A DNA stretch of 15,684 bases from Gammaproteobacteria bacterium. GTDB taxonomy: Bacteria; Pseudomonadota; Gammaproteobacteria; UWMA-0217. Below the pieces are notes generated by a model. The model was not told the DNA's origin. It was given only the letters and a program-made list of their open reading frames with translations, and made no database searches. This document shows, piece after piece, positions 6,681-14,375 of this stretch (its first letter is position 1; the number at the start of each line of letters is the position of its first letter). The stretch is from contig JALVPS010000201.1 in assembly GCA_027031685.1 (NCBI GenBank), positions 1-15,684 of the forward strand, written 5' to 3'. The position numbers and the translations under genes are program-made.

Positions 6681-8624
6681 ATGGCGACTTCCCAACAAGA
6701 GATGAAGAAACTGACGTTCCGGCGTTTCCGTGACGGCGAGCATGACTGGGGTTCGTTTGCCGAGAAGATCTTCGTGCAGGATAGCTCGCACAAGTGTCCC
6801 ACCTACGTGCATCGCACACCCCCCTGTCAGGGCAGCTGTCCGGCGGGCGAGGACATCCGCGGCTGGCTGGATATCGTGCGTGGTATCGAGAAGCCGCCCG
6901 CAGACGTTTCCTGGCAGGAGTACGCCTTCCGTCGCGCCACCGACGCCAACCCGTTCCCCGCCGTGATGGGCCGCGTCTGCCCGGCACCCTGCGAGGACGG
7001 TTGCAACCGCAACCAGGTCGAGGATCACGTTGGCATCAACTCGGTGGAGCAGTTCATCGGCGACTACGCCTTCGAGCACAAGTTCGGCTTCGAGAAACCC
7101 GCCGTCGAGACCGGCAAGAAGGTGGCCATCGTCGGCGGTGGTCCGGCCGGCCTGTCTGCTGCCTACCATCTGCGTCGCCGCGGCCACTCCGTGACCATTT
7201 TCGACGATCACGAGGAGCTGGGTGGCATGATGATGTACGGCATTCCCGGGTACCGGACGCCGCGTGACATCCTCAACAACGAGATCAAGCGCATCCTCGA
7301 CATGGGCGTCGAGACGCGCATGAAGACCCGCATCGGCAAGGACATCACCGTCGAGCAGCTGGAGAAGGACTACGACGCCATCATCTGGGCCGTGGGCGCC
7401 AAGCAGGGTAAACCGCTGCCGGTGCCGGGCGCCGATGCCCCCAACGTGCTCACCGGTGTGGCCTTTCTGGAGGCGTTCAACGACGGTCGTCTGAAGGTGG
7501 TATCCGAGAAGGTGGTCGTCGTCGGTGGCGGTGATACCTCCATTGACGTGGCCTCCGTTGCCCGCCGTCTCGGTCACATCACCAACATCGCCGAGAAGGA
7601 CCGCCCGGAGAATGTGGTACTGGGCCACACCGCCCACGACGTGGCCTCGTCCGCGGTGCGTCGCGGCGCCCAGGTGACCCTGACCTCGCTGTTCCCGGTG
7701 GAGCAGATGACCGCCGCCGAGCACGAGGTGCGCGACGCTATCAACGAGGGTGTGGACATCAAGGGCGGCATCATGCCCTTGGAGGTGGTGGTCGGCGAGG
7801 ACGGTCGTGCTACCGGCCTCAAGGTGTGCGAGTGCAAGATGGAGGGCAACCGGCCCATTCCCATCGAGGGTACCGAGTTCGTCATCGAGGCTGACCTGAT
7901 CGTGTCCGCCATCGGCCAGAAGGGCGACCTGACCGGCTTCGAGGAGCTGGGCAACGAGTACGGGTTCATGGACGTGGACCAGCACTACCAGCTCAAGGGC
8001 CGTCCCGGCCACTTCGCTGCGGGCGACATCGTGCGTCCGCATCTGCTGACCACGGCCATCGGTCAGGCCTCCATCGCCGTGGAGAGCGTGGACCACTATC
8101 TCAAGCACGAGGAATTCGGCAAGCGGCCCAAGGTGGACAAGCACCACTTCGACCTGCTGGCCAAGCTGCGCGAGGCCGGTCTGGAGCCGGAGCACTACAA
8201 CCACCAGGAAACGCGCGGCACCAGCCAGGCCAGGTTCGCCGTGCACAACTACGAGGACCGCTCCGAGCACGAGATCATTCCGGCCGACAAGCTGTTCCTG
8301 GGCCACTTCCAGTACGAGCCGCGCCACAAGCGGCAGGAGATCATGGTCAGTGCCGACGAGGTGATCGGCCATTTCGAGGAGCGCATGCGTGGGCTGTCCC
8401 AGGAAGAGGCGCAGGCCGAGGCCAACCGCTGCATGAGCTGCGGCATGTGCTTCGAGTGCGACAACTGCGTTGTGTTCTGCCCGCAGGACGCGGTCTATCG
8501 TGTGCCCAAGAGCGAGCGCACGCTGGGGCGTTATGTGGCCACCGATTACAAGCGCTGCATCGGCTGCCACATCTGCGCCGATGTGTGCCCGACGGGCTAC
8601 ATCGACATGGCCATGGGTGAATAA
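6681..8624 (+). CDS. dsrL: Iron-sulfur flavoprotein NAD(P)H:acceptor oxidoreductase DsrL
   Basis: A 647-residue cytoplasmic GltD-like flavoprotein that partners DsrAB and passes its electrons to NAD(P)+ in sulfur oxidisers. The N-terminal Fe-S region has C39, C49, C53, C100, C104 and C108. The FAD site is GGGPAG (152-157) and the pyridine nucleotide site GGGDTS (282-287). The second FAD motif includes AAGDIV. The C-terminus adds a two-cluster ferredoxin domain, with cysteines from C584 to C600 and C626-x2-C629-x2-C632-x3-C636. Between GGGDTS and the RRGAQVTL strand there are about 27 more residues than in GltD-type enzymes. ATG 6681 follows AGGGGA (6668-6673). It sits between dsrK and dsrJ, as in A. 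vinosum. Confidence 0.95.
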   Translation: MATSQQEMKKLTFRRFRDGEHDWGSFAEKIFVQDSSHKCPTYVHRTPPCQGSCPAGEDIRGWLDIVRGIEKPPADVSWQEYAFRRATDANPFPAVMGRVCPAPCEDGCNRNQVEDHVGINSVEQFIGDYAFEHKFGFEKPAVETGKKVAIVGGGPAGLSAAYHLRRRGHSVTIFDDHEELGGMMMYGIPGYRTPRDILNNEIKRILDMGVETRMKTRIGKDITVEQLEKDYDAIIWAVGAKQGKPLPVPGADAPNVLTGVAFLEAFNDGRLKVVSEKVVVVGGGDTSIDVASVARRLGHITNIAEKDRPENVVLGHTAHDVASSAVRRGAQVTLTSLFPVEQMTAAEHEVRDAINEGVDIKGGIMPLEVVVGEDGRATGLKVCECKMEGNRPIPIEGTEFVIEADLIVSAIGQKGDLTGFEELGNEYGFMDVDQHYQLKGRPGHFAAGDIVRPHLLTTAIGQASIAVESVDHYLKHEEFGKRPKVDKHHFDLLAKLREAGLEPEHYNHQETRGTSQARFAVHNYEDRSEHEIIPADKLFLGHFQYEPRHKRQEIMVSADEVIGHFEERMRGLSQEEAQAEANRCMSCGMCFECDNCVVFCPQDAVYRVPKSERTLGRYVATDYKRCIGCHICADVCPTGYIDMAMGE

Positions 8625-8656
8625 GGCGGGCGCGTGACCGTGCCGGGAGTCGGGAT

Positions 8657-9016
8657 ATGAAACCGAAGGTATCTGCACTGCTGTTGCTGGTGATGGGTGT
8701 GGTGATCTCCACCACGCTCATGGCCGGCGCGCCGTTGCCGGAGATTCCCAAGGGCAAGGGGGAAAAGTGCGTGGAGCCTACTGAAGTGATGCGGAAGAGC
8801 CACATGAACTTCATCCTGCATCAGCGGGACGAGACCATGCATTTTGGCATCCGTACCAAGAAGTACAGCCTCAAGGAATGCATCAGCTGCCACGTGCAGC
8901 CGGACGAAAACGGCAAGTACCCCGATATCCACTCCCGGAAGCATTTCTGCAACAGCTGCCACAGCTATGCGGCGGTGTCCATCGACTGCTTCCAGTGCCA
9001 TGCCACGCATCCGTGA
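8657..9016 (+). CDS. dsrJ: Periplasmic triheme cytochrome c subunit DsrJ
   Basis: A 119-residue c-type cytochrome of the DsrMKJOP complex. Three CxxCH heme sites are visible: CISCH (75-79), CNSCH (98-102) and CFQCH (111-115). The N-terminus (residues 4-24) is hydrophobic after two lysines and acts as an export signal; it may stay uncleaved as a membrane anchor, as reported for A. vinosum. C38 lies outside any heme motif and matches the cysteine that ligates one heme in DsrJ, giving unusual His/Cys coordination. The ATG at 8657 has a GGGAG site at 8645-8649. It lies 32 bases after dsrL and 60 before dsrO. Confidence 0.95.
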   Translation: MKPKVSALLLLVMGVVISTTLMAGAPLPEIPKGKGEKCVEPTEVMRKSHMNFILHQRDETMHFGIRTKKYSLKECISCHVQPDENGKYPDIHSRKHFCNSCHSYAAVSIDCFQCHATHP

Positions 9017-9076
9017 GCCGGCATGGCAAGAGACGGAATCAGCGGCGCTAACCTTTTCTGAAGGGCGGATCATCTC

Positions 9077-9811
9077 ATGACGACTCAATCGGACGTAGAC
9101 ACTTCGCGACGGCGCTTTGTCAAGGGGGCGGCCATCGGCCTGGCCCTGGCACCCGGTGTGGTGATGTTCGACCTGGCGCGGGCCAAGAAACCCGATGAGG
9201 CCGTCACTTCCGCAGTGCGCTGGGGACTGCTGATCAACGCCAACAAGTGCGCCGACTGCAATGCCTGCGTGAAGGCATGCAACGAGGAGCATGGTCTGGT
9301 GGGCCATGGCCGGCCGCAGACCGACCCGCAGTGGATCCGCAAGGTCACCGCCAGGGACAGGCAGACCGGCCAGGTCATGTCGCTGCCGGTCATGTGCCAG
9401 CACTGCGAGACCCCGCCCTGTGAGGACGTCTGCCCCACGGGCGCCTCGTTCAGGCGGGCCGATGGCATCGTGCTGGTGGACAAGCACATCTGCATCGGCT
9501 GTCGCTACTGCATGATGGCCTGTCCCTACAAGGCGCGCTCCTTCGTGCACGAGGTGCTCACCAAGCAGAAGCCGTATTCGCCGCGCGGCAAGGGTACGGT
9601 CGAGGCTTGCAACCTGTGCGTGCATCGCGTCGATGCCGGGGAGCTGCCCGCCTGCGTCACGGCCTGCAACCGGGACGGCAACAAGGCGATGGTGTTCGGC
9701 GACCTCAAGGACCCGGACAGTGAGATCTCGCAGCAGCTGACCCGCTTTGGGGGCAAGCAGATCCGCGCCGATCTGGGGCTGAACACCGGCGTCCGCTATC
9801 GGGGCATCTGA
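9077..9811 (+). CDS. dsrO: Periplasmic ferredoxin-like subunit DsrO with Tat signal
   Basis: A 244-residue multi-cluster ferredoxin of the HmeA/NrfC type, the periplasmic electron-transfer subunit of DsrMKJOP. A twin-arginine signal (SRRRFVK, residues 10-16) with a following hydrophobic stretch to about residue 32 indicates Tat export. Four groups of cysteines are seen: C58/C61/C64/C68; C107/C110/C115/C119; C139/C142/C145/C149; and C178/C181/C193/C197, enough for up to four Fe-S clusters. The ATG at 9077 is the only start that keeps the Tat motif, with a weak AAGGG site at 9061-9065. It probably links the DsrJ hemes to the membrane protein DsrP encoded 50 bases downstream. Confidence 0.95.
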   Translation: MTTQSDVDTSRRRFVKGAAIGLALAPGVVMFDLARAKKPDEAVTSAVRWGLLINANKCADCNACVKACNEEHGLVGHGRPQTDPQWIRKVTARDRQTGQVMSLPVMCQHCETPPCEDVCPTGASFRRADGIVLVDKHICIGCRYCMMACPYKARSFVHEVLTKQKPYSPRGKGTVEACNLCVHRVDAGELPACVTACNRDGNKAMVFGDLKDPDSEISQQLTRFGGKQIRADLGLNTGVRYRGI

Positions 9812-9861
9812 GGCCGCCAGCGTAGTGGGGCACGGCAACAACCAAGCTGAGAGTACAGATC

Positions 9862-11100
9862 ATGGCAGAAGCGAAGACGAGATTCCGGCAGTTCAAGGAG
9901 GCCTCCCTGAGCTACTGGCTGGTGCTGGGCGGGCTTGGCCTGGTTGCATTGGCCGGCGTGCTGGCCGCGCACCACATGGAGAGCGAGGGGCACTGGATCA
10001 CCGGCATGACCAATCAGATCGTGTGGGGCACGCCCCACGTCTTTGCGGTGTTCCTCATCGTGGCCGCATCCGGCGCGCTGAACGTGGCCTCCATCGCCTC
10101 GGTGTTCGGCAAGAAGATGTACAAGCCGCTCTCGCGCCTGTCAGGGCTGGTGGCCATCGCCCTGCTGGCGGGCGGTCTGATGATTCTGGTGCTCGACCTG
10201 GGGCGGCCCGACCGGCTCATCGTGGCCATGACCTATTACAACTTCAAGTCGATCTTTGCCTGGAACATCATCCTCTACAACGGGTTCTTCCTCATCGTGG
10301 GCGTGTACCTGTGGATGATGATGGAGCGCAAGATGAACCGCTTCTCGAAACCGGCCGGCTTCGTCGCCTTCATCTGGCGCCTGATCCTCACCACCGGCAC
10401 CGGTTCCATCTTCGGCTTCCTGGTTGCCCGCCAGGCCTATGACTCGGCCGTGATGGCGCCCATGTTCGTTGCCATGTCCTTCTCCTTCGGGCTGGCCATC
10501 TTTCTGCTCATCACCATGGCCCTGTACGCCTGGAGCGGGCGTGAGCTGGGCGATGCGGTGCTGCGCCGGCTGAAGAACCTGCTGGGCGTGTTCATCGCCG
10601 CGGTGCTGTATTTCGTGATCGTCTTTCACATCACCGACCTGTATGCCACCGAGCATCACGGCTGGGAGGCGTTCGTGCTGACCGGGGCCAAGGGGGGGGG
10701 ACTGTATGCCACGCTGTTCTGGCTGGTGCAGATCGGCCTCGGCTCCCTGCTGCCACTGGCGCTCCTGTACGCGCCCAACATCGGCAACCGTCGCTGGGCC
10801 ATCGTGTTGGCCTCCCTGCTGGTCATCGTGGGCGGCCTGGCACAGATGTACGTGCTGATCATCGGCGGGCAGGCCTATCCGCTGGTGCTGTTTCCCGGCA
10901 TGGAGGTATCTAGCACTTTCCACGACGGCGTGGTCAACCCGTACACGCCCAGCGTGTGGGAGGTGATGCTGGGGGTGGGTGGTGTGGCTGTCATGCTGCT
11001 CATCACCATCGTGGGAGTACGGGTGCTGTCCTTCCTGCCGGAGTCGCTGGCCGATGCCGTGGTCGATCCCCATTACCACCCGGAGAAGGCAACGGCCTGA
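9862..11100 (+). CDS. dsrP: NrfD-family quinone-interacting membrane subunit DsrP
   Basis: A 412-residue polytopic protein of the NrfD/HmeB family, second quinone-interacting membrane subunit of DsrMKJOP and partner of DsrO. Roughly ten membrane segments can be drawn, including residues 18-36, 54-76, 94-112, 132-152, 168-188, 198-222, 238-258, 284-303, 312-335 and 367-389. The LDLGRPDR motif (111-118) is typical of NrfD proteins. The ATG at 9862 is preceded by a poor GAGAG site. A run of nine G (10692-10700) encodes part of the K-G-G-G stretch at residues 277-280; the reading frame is intact across it. A terminator-like hairpin follows 23 bases after the stop. Confidence 0.95.
   Translation: MAEAKTRFRQFKEASLSYWLVLGGLGLVALAGVLAAHHMESEGHWITGMTNQIVWGTPHVFAVFLIVAASGALNVASIASVFGKKMYKPLSRLSGLVAIALLAGGLMILVLDLGRPDRLIVAMTYYNFKSIFAWNIILYNGFFLIVGVYLWMMMERKMNRFSKPAGFVAFIWRLILTTGTGSIFGFLVARQAYDSAVMAPMFVAMSFSFGLAIFLLITMALYAWSGRELGDAVLRRLKNLLGVFIAAVLYFVIVFHITDLYATEHHGWEAFVLTGAKGGGLYATLFWLVQIGLGSLLPLALLYAPNIGNRRWAIVLASLLVIVGGLAQMYVLIIGGQAYPLVLFPGMEVSSTFHDGVVNPYTPSVWEVMLGVGGVAVMLLITIVGVRVLSFLPESLADAVVDPHYHPEKATA
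10692..10700 (+). repeat. Nine-guanine homopolymer inside dsrP
   Basis: An uninterrupted G9 run lies in the coding sequence of dsrP at codons 278-280. The current length keeps the frame. Gain or loss of one G would truncate the last third of the protein, so this is a possible slippage site and also a possible sequencing-error site. Confidence 0.95.
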
Positions 11101-11123
11101 ACGCGCGCAATGACTGACAGGGG

Positions 11124-11159
11124 CGGGCCAATGCGGGGTGTCTCGCATCGGCCCGTTTT
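11124..11159 (+). terminator. Intrinsic terminator after dsrP
   Basis: CGGGCCAATGCG (11124-11135) pairs with CGCATCGGCCCG (11144-11155) through eleven base pairs and one A-C mismatch, with an eight-base loop, and is followed at once by TTTT (11156-11159). This is a good intrinsic terminator, although the T-run is short. It would end or reduce the dsrA-P transcript before dsrN. Confidence 0.7.
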
Positions 11160-11172
11160 GCGTGGGGAAGCG

Positions 11173-11201
11173 TTGTCTGGCGGAAGGCTTTTCGCTAGCG
11201 T
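11173..11201 (+). promoter_or_regulatory. Candidate promoter for dsrN
   Basis: TTGTCT (11173-11178) and TAGCGT (11196-11201) are 17 bases apart, downstream of the dsrP terminator and 43 bases before the dsrN start. The -10 match is only three of six. An 8-bp palindrome CGCTAGCG (11193-11200) overlaps it, and GTCTGG (11175-11180) can pair with CCAGAC (11206-11211), so a regulator or a leader structure is possible. Confidence 0.25.
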
Positions 11202-11243
11202 TCGCCCAGACCCCACCTGCCTGGTCGCCATCCGCCGCTTGCC

Positions 11244-12632
11244 GTGACTACCGCCGCCTTTCTCGTCTCCGCCGCCCACAAGTCGTCCGGCAAGACCACC
11301 GTGTCGCTGGGGCTGGCGCGTGCCCTGCGGCACCGGGGGGAGGGGGTGCATGCCTTCAAGAAAGGGCCGGACTACATCGACCCCATCTGGCTCGCGCGGG
11401 CCACTGGCCGGCCCTGCTATAACCTGGACTTTTTCACCTCCATGCCCGAAGAGATCCGCGCCACCTTCCGGCGCGGCAGCGCCGGCGCGGGCGTGGCCCT
11501 GGTGGAGGGCAACAAGGGCCTGTTCGACGGCATGGACCTGCACGGCAGCGACTCCAATGCTGCCCTGGCCCGTCTGCTGGGCCTGCCGGTGGTGCTGGTG
11601 GTGGATGCGCAGGGCATCACGCGTGGCGTCGCACCGCTGCTGCTCGGTTACCGGCAGTTCGATCCCGCACTGCGCTTTGCCGGTGTGATCCTCAACAAGG
11701 TGGCCGGCCCGCGCCACGAGGCCAAGCTCATCGAGTCCATCGAGCACCACACCGACCTCCGCGTGCTGGGCGCCGTGCGCCGTTTCGACGGGGCGCGCAT
11801 CGTCGAGGCACACTTGGGCCTGGTGCCGGCCAACGAGGACGAGCGCGCCGAGGAGAAGATCGAACGCCTGGCCGGCCTCATCGCCGAGCAGGTGGACCTC
11901 GACGCCCTGTTGGCGGTCACGCAAGCACCGGCGCGCCCCGCCGCCACCATGGATTCCCCGATCACGGACATCGGGCGGGGCCTGCGCATCGGCATCGCAC
12001 GCGACGCCGCCTTCGGCTTCTATTACGCGGACGACCTGGACGCCTTCGCCGCGGCCGGGGCCGAGCTGGTGTTCTTCGACACCCTGGCCGACCAGGGCCT
12101 GCCGCCGGTGGACGCCCTGTTCATCGGCGGTGGGTTTCCGGAGCGGCACTTGGCGGCGCTGGCCGGCAATGCCGCGCTGCGCGGCGCGATCCGTGAGGTC
12201 ATTGAGGCCGGCACGCCCTGCTACGCCGAATGTGGCGGCCTCATGTACCTCAGCGAGGCCATCGAGTGGCGCGGGGCGAGCCATCCGATGGTGGGCATCA
12301 TCCCGGCGCGCGCCGTGATGCACGAGCGGCCGCAAGGGCGGGGCTATGTGCAGCTCGAGGAGCTGCCCGAGGCCCCCTGGCCCCGGGCGGAGGGGATGCC
12401 CGCCCCGCGCCATCTGCGCGCCCACGAGTTCCACTACTCCCGCCTGGAGGGCCTGCCGGCCGACGCCCGGTTTGCCTACCGCGTGCGGCGCGGTGCGGGC
12501 ATTGGCGGCGGCCGCGACGGCTACCTGCACCACAACCTGCTGGCCAATTACGCCCATCTGCGCCACACCGCCGACCACCCCTGGGTGCACCGCTTCCTGG
12601 CCTTCGTGCGCCAGGTGCGCGATCGCCACTGA
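11244..12632 (+). CDS. dsrN: Siroheme amidase DsrN (cobyrinate a,c-diamide synthase family)
   Basis: A 462-residue CobB/CbiA-like glutamine amidotransferase, expected to amidate siroheme to the siroheme amide used by DsrAB. The N-terminal ATP-binding domain has the P-loop around SAAHKSSGKTT (9-19), and the GPDYIDP and EGNKGLFDG motifs of CobB. The C-terminal class I glutaminase domain has the likely nucleophile C330 in YAECGGLMYL and the HEFHYS motif (394-399). The GTG at 11244 is chosen because an in-frame TAG lies at 11196-11198, no ATG or other GTG/TTG start exists between, and the P-loop begins at the usual distance. No ribosome binding site is seen, so translation may be weak. It lies 143 bases after dsrP, across a terminator. 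Confidence 0.93.
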   Translation: MTTAAFLVSAAHKSSGKTTVSLGLARALRHRGEGVHAFKKGPDYIDPIWLARATGRPCYNLDFFTSMPEEIRATFRRGSAGAGVALVEGNKGLFDGMDLHGSDSNAALARLLGLPVVLVVDAQGITRGVAPLLLGYRQFDPALRFAGVILNKVAGPRHEAKLIESIEHHTDLRVLGAVRRFDGARIVEAHLGLVPANEDERAEEKIERLAGLIAEQVDLDALLAVTQAPARPAATMDSPITDIGRGLRIGIARDAAFGFYYADDLDAFAAAGAELVFFDTLADQGLPPVDALFIGGGFPERHLAALAGNAALRGAIREVIEAGTPCYAECGGLMYLSEAIEWRGASHPMVGIIPARAVMHERPQGRGYVQLEELPEAPWPRAEGMPAPRHLRAHEFHYSRLEGLPADARFAYRVRRGAGIGGGRDGYLHHNLLANYAHLRHTADHPWVHRFLAFVRQVRDRH

Positions 12633-12686
12633 GGGCATCATTTCTCCATCCCGGTCATGGGGGTTGGCGGGGCGGCCGGGTACGTG

Positions 12687-12695
12687 TGGTAATAT
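12687..12695 (+). promoter_or_regulatory. Candidate extended -10 promoter ahead of dsrR
   Basis: TGG followed by TAATAT (12690-12695) resembles an extended -10 element, in an AT-rich pocket within otherwise GC-rich DNA between dsrN and dsrR. The nearest -35-like TTGGCG (12664-12669) is 20 bases away, too far for normal spacing. It would give a leader of about 65 bases. Confidence 0.3.
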
Positions 12696-12765
12696 CAAGA
12701 AAATCTAATGCCCGCATCAGCGCGGATTATTGTTTGTCTCTTACAGAAACGGAACGCGCAAGGCA

Positions 12766-13083
12766 ATGATCAAGGTTTCTCCCCGGGCTGTGCAACAGAT
12801 CAAGGAATCCGCCCGCCAGGGCAACGCTCTTGGCATGGCGCTGCGCGTGGCCGTGCAGAAGAAGCCCGACGGCGGCTTTCACTACGCCATGGGCTTCGAC
12901 GATGTGAAGGCGCAGGGCGATGTGGTGATCGAGGTGGATGGCGTCCAGGTAGTCTTCGACGAGCAGCAAAAGCCCCTGCTGGAAGGCATGACCATCGATT
13001 TCGTCGAGCTGGAGCCCGGTCAGCACAACTTCATCTTCCTCAATCCCAACGAGCCGGGCTACGTGCCGCCCAGGGAAGACTAG
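12766..13083 (+). CDS. dsrR: Cysteine-less A-type (IscA-like) protein DsrR
   Basis: A 105-residue protein of the A-type iron-sulfur carrier fold (IscA/HesB family). It opens with the family pattern IKVSPRAVQQIKE and keeps the DGVQVVFDEQ and GMTIDFVE strands. The three cysteines that bind iron-sulfur in IscA are all missing: the C-terminal CGCG region reads NPNEPGY, and the protein has no cysteine. This loss is the hallmark of DsrR, which in A. vinosum supports dsr expression after transcription rather than carrying clusters. The ATG at 12766 is preferred to one at 12730 because it matches the family N-terminus; its AAGG (12760-12763) is close and weak. The gap to dsrN is 133 bases. Confidence 0.9.
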   Translation: MIKVSPRAVQQIKESARQGNALGMALRVAVQKKPDGGFHYAMGFDDVKAQGDVVIEVDGVQVVFDEQQKPLLEGMTIDFVELEPGQHNFIFLNPNEPGYVPPRED

Positions 13084-13115
13084 GCGGCCCGACGCGACCG
13101 GCCACCCCGCCCGCC

Positions 13116-14375
13116 GTGAAAGACACCTGCCTGCCCACGCCCCCGTCCGGTGACGACCATCGCCCGGACGCCGCCGAGCCGCTGCCCGGTGGCCGCTGCA
13201 TCTCCATGCTGGAGGTGCTGTACGACGTGGCCGCCAGCACCAGCAACACCCGCGACGTGAGCGAGGTGCTCATGCGCTTCTTGCACACCCTGGTAGAGAT
13301 CGTGCATGGCAGGGCCGGCGCCGTGCGTCTGCGCGATGAGCGGGGCGAGCTGCACCTGGTGGCCAGCGTGGGCATGGACGACGATCTGGTGGAGGCCGAG
13401 CGCATCCTGCCGGCCAAGACCTGTATCTGCGGCAAGACCGATATCGACAACCGGGTGGTGTTCCAGAGCAGCCTGCGCGCCTGCGACCAGCGCGTGGGCA
13501 AGGCCTTCTTCGGCGACGGCGAGCGCATCGCCATGGTGGTGGTGCCGTTGCTGCACCAGGGGCGCAACCTGGGTGTGTACAACCTGTACGTGGAGCGTGA
13601 CCAGCTGGACAGCTACCGCCAGTACGAGGAGCTGTTCACCTGCATCGGCCGTTATCTGGGCATGGCCATCGAGAAGGCCCGCCTGGACGAGGAGAGCGCC
13701 CGCCTGTCCCTCATGGAGGAGCGCACCCGCCTAGCCAACGAGCTGCACGACTCCCTGGCGCAGACCCTGGCCTCCGTGCGCTTCCAGGTGCGCGTCATGG
13801 ACGAGAACCTGCACCGCGGTGACGAGGCCTCCTTGTGGGGGTCGCTGGAGCGCATCGAAAACAGCCTGGACGAGGCCAACGCCGAGCTGCGTGAGCTCAT
13901 CGCCCACTTCCGCGCCCCCTACGACCAGCAAGGCGTCATCGCCGGGGTGGAGCGTGTGGTGGGCCGCTTCCAGCGCCGCAGCGGCATCCCCTGCTTCCTG
14001 CACAAGGACTGGCCCAGGCGCCGCCTGCCGGCCGAATACGAGTTGCAGATCGTGCGCATCGTGCAGGAGGCGCTGGCCAACATCCGCAAGCACGCCGACG
14101 CCAAGACCGTGCGCATCCTGCTGCGCGGCGACGACGAGGGCCACTATCGCGTGCTCATCGAGGATGACGGGGTGGGCCTGCCGGAGCGGCTGCAGCGCAA
14201 CGGCCATGCCGGGGAGCACATCGGCCTGTCCATCATGAAGGACCGCGCGCGCCGTATCGGCGGCGAGCTGACCATCGACAGCGAGCCAGGCGAGGGCACG
14301 CGGGTGGTGTTGGAATTCCGCCTGCCCGAAGCGCTGCGCATGACCCTCGACAGCCCCAAGGCGTCGGCATCATGA
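13116..14375 (+). CDS. Soluble GAF-domain sensor histidine kinase, NarX/HisKA_3 type
   Basis: A predicted cytoplasmic sensor kinase of 419 residues from the GTG at 13116; an ATG at 13206 would give 389. No membrane segment or signal is present, and the NarX periplasmic sensor and HAMP domain are absent. A GAF domain (about 45-185) contains C103-x-C105-G and C123, which may bind a cofactor or form disulfides. The HisKA_3 box has the likely phosphorylated H211 (LANELHDSLAQT). The ATPase domain shows the N box (EALANIRKHA, N322), D350-D351-G352-V-G, and HIGLSIM (369-375). Neither start has a clear ribosome binding site. The gene lies 32 bases after dsrR and overlaps the regulator by ATGA. The ligand is unknown. 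Confidence 0.85.
   Translation: MKDTCLPTPPSGDDHRPDAAEPLPGGRCISMLEVLYDVAASTSNTRDVSEVLMRFLHTLVEIVHGRAGAVRLRDERGELHLVASVGMDDDLVEAERILPAKTCICGKTDIDNRVVFQSSLRACDQRVGKAFFGDGERIAMVVVPLLHQGRNLGVYNLYVERDQLDSYRQYEELFTCIGRYLGMAIEKARLDEESARLSLMEERTRLANELHDSLAQTLASVRFQVRVMDENLHRGDEASLWGSLERIENSLDEANAELRELIAHFRAPYDQQGVIAGVERVVGRFQRRSGIPCFLHKDWPRRRLPAEYELQIVRIVQEALANIRKHADAKTVRILLRGDDEGHYRVLIEDDGVGLPERLQRNGHAGEHIGLSIMKDRARRIGGELTIDSEPGEGTRVVLEFRLPEALRMTLDSPKASAS

Noticed and set aside
6651..8678. Minus-strand open frame of 675 codons opposite dsrL, longer than dsrL itself
   Set aside because: The + strand protein has FAD, NAD(P) and Fe-S motifs throughout; the antisense product is repetitive in His, Val, Leu and Gly with no recognisable domain and arises from third-position G/C bias.
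11073..12698. Minus-strand open frame opposite dsrN
   Set aside because: Antisense shadow with Gln/Ala/Gly-rich low-complexity sequence, while dsrN on the + strand has complete CobB-type motifs.
12730..12765. Earlier ATG for dsrR adding 12 residues
   Set aside because: The A-type protein family begins at the IKVSP motif, and the extra residues look non-coding.
12708..13115. Upstream extension of the histidine kinase through dsrR
   Set aside because: The extra 136 codons overlap dsrR out of frame and read as Arg/Gly-rich noise; the kinase family sequence begins only after about 13116.
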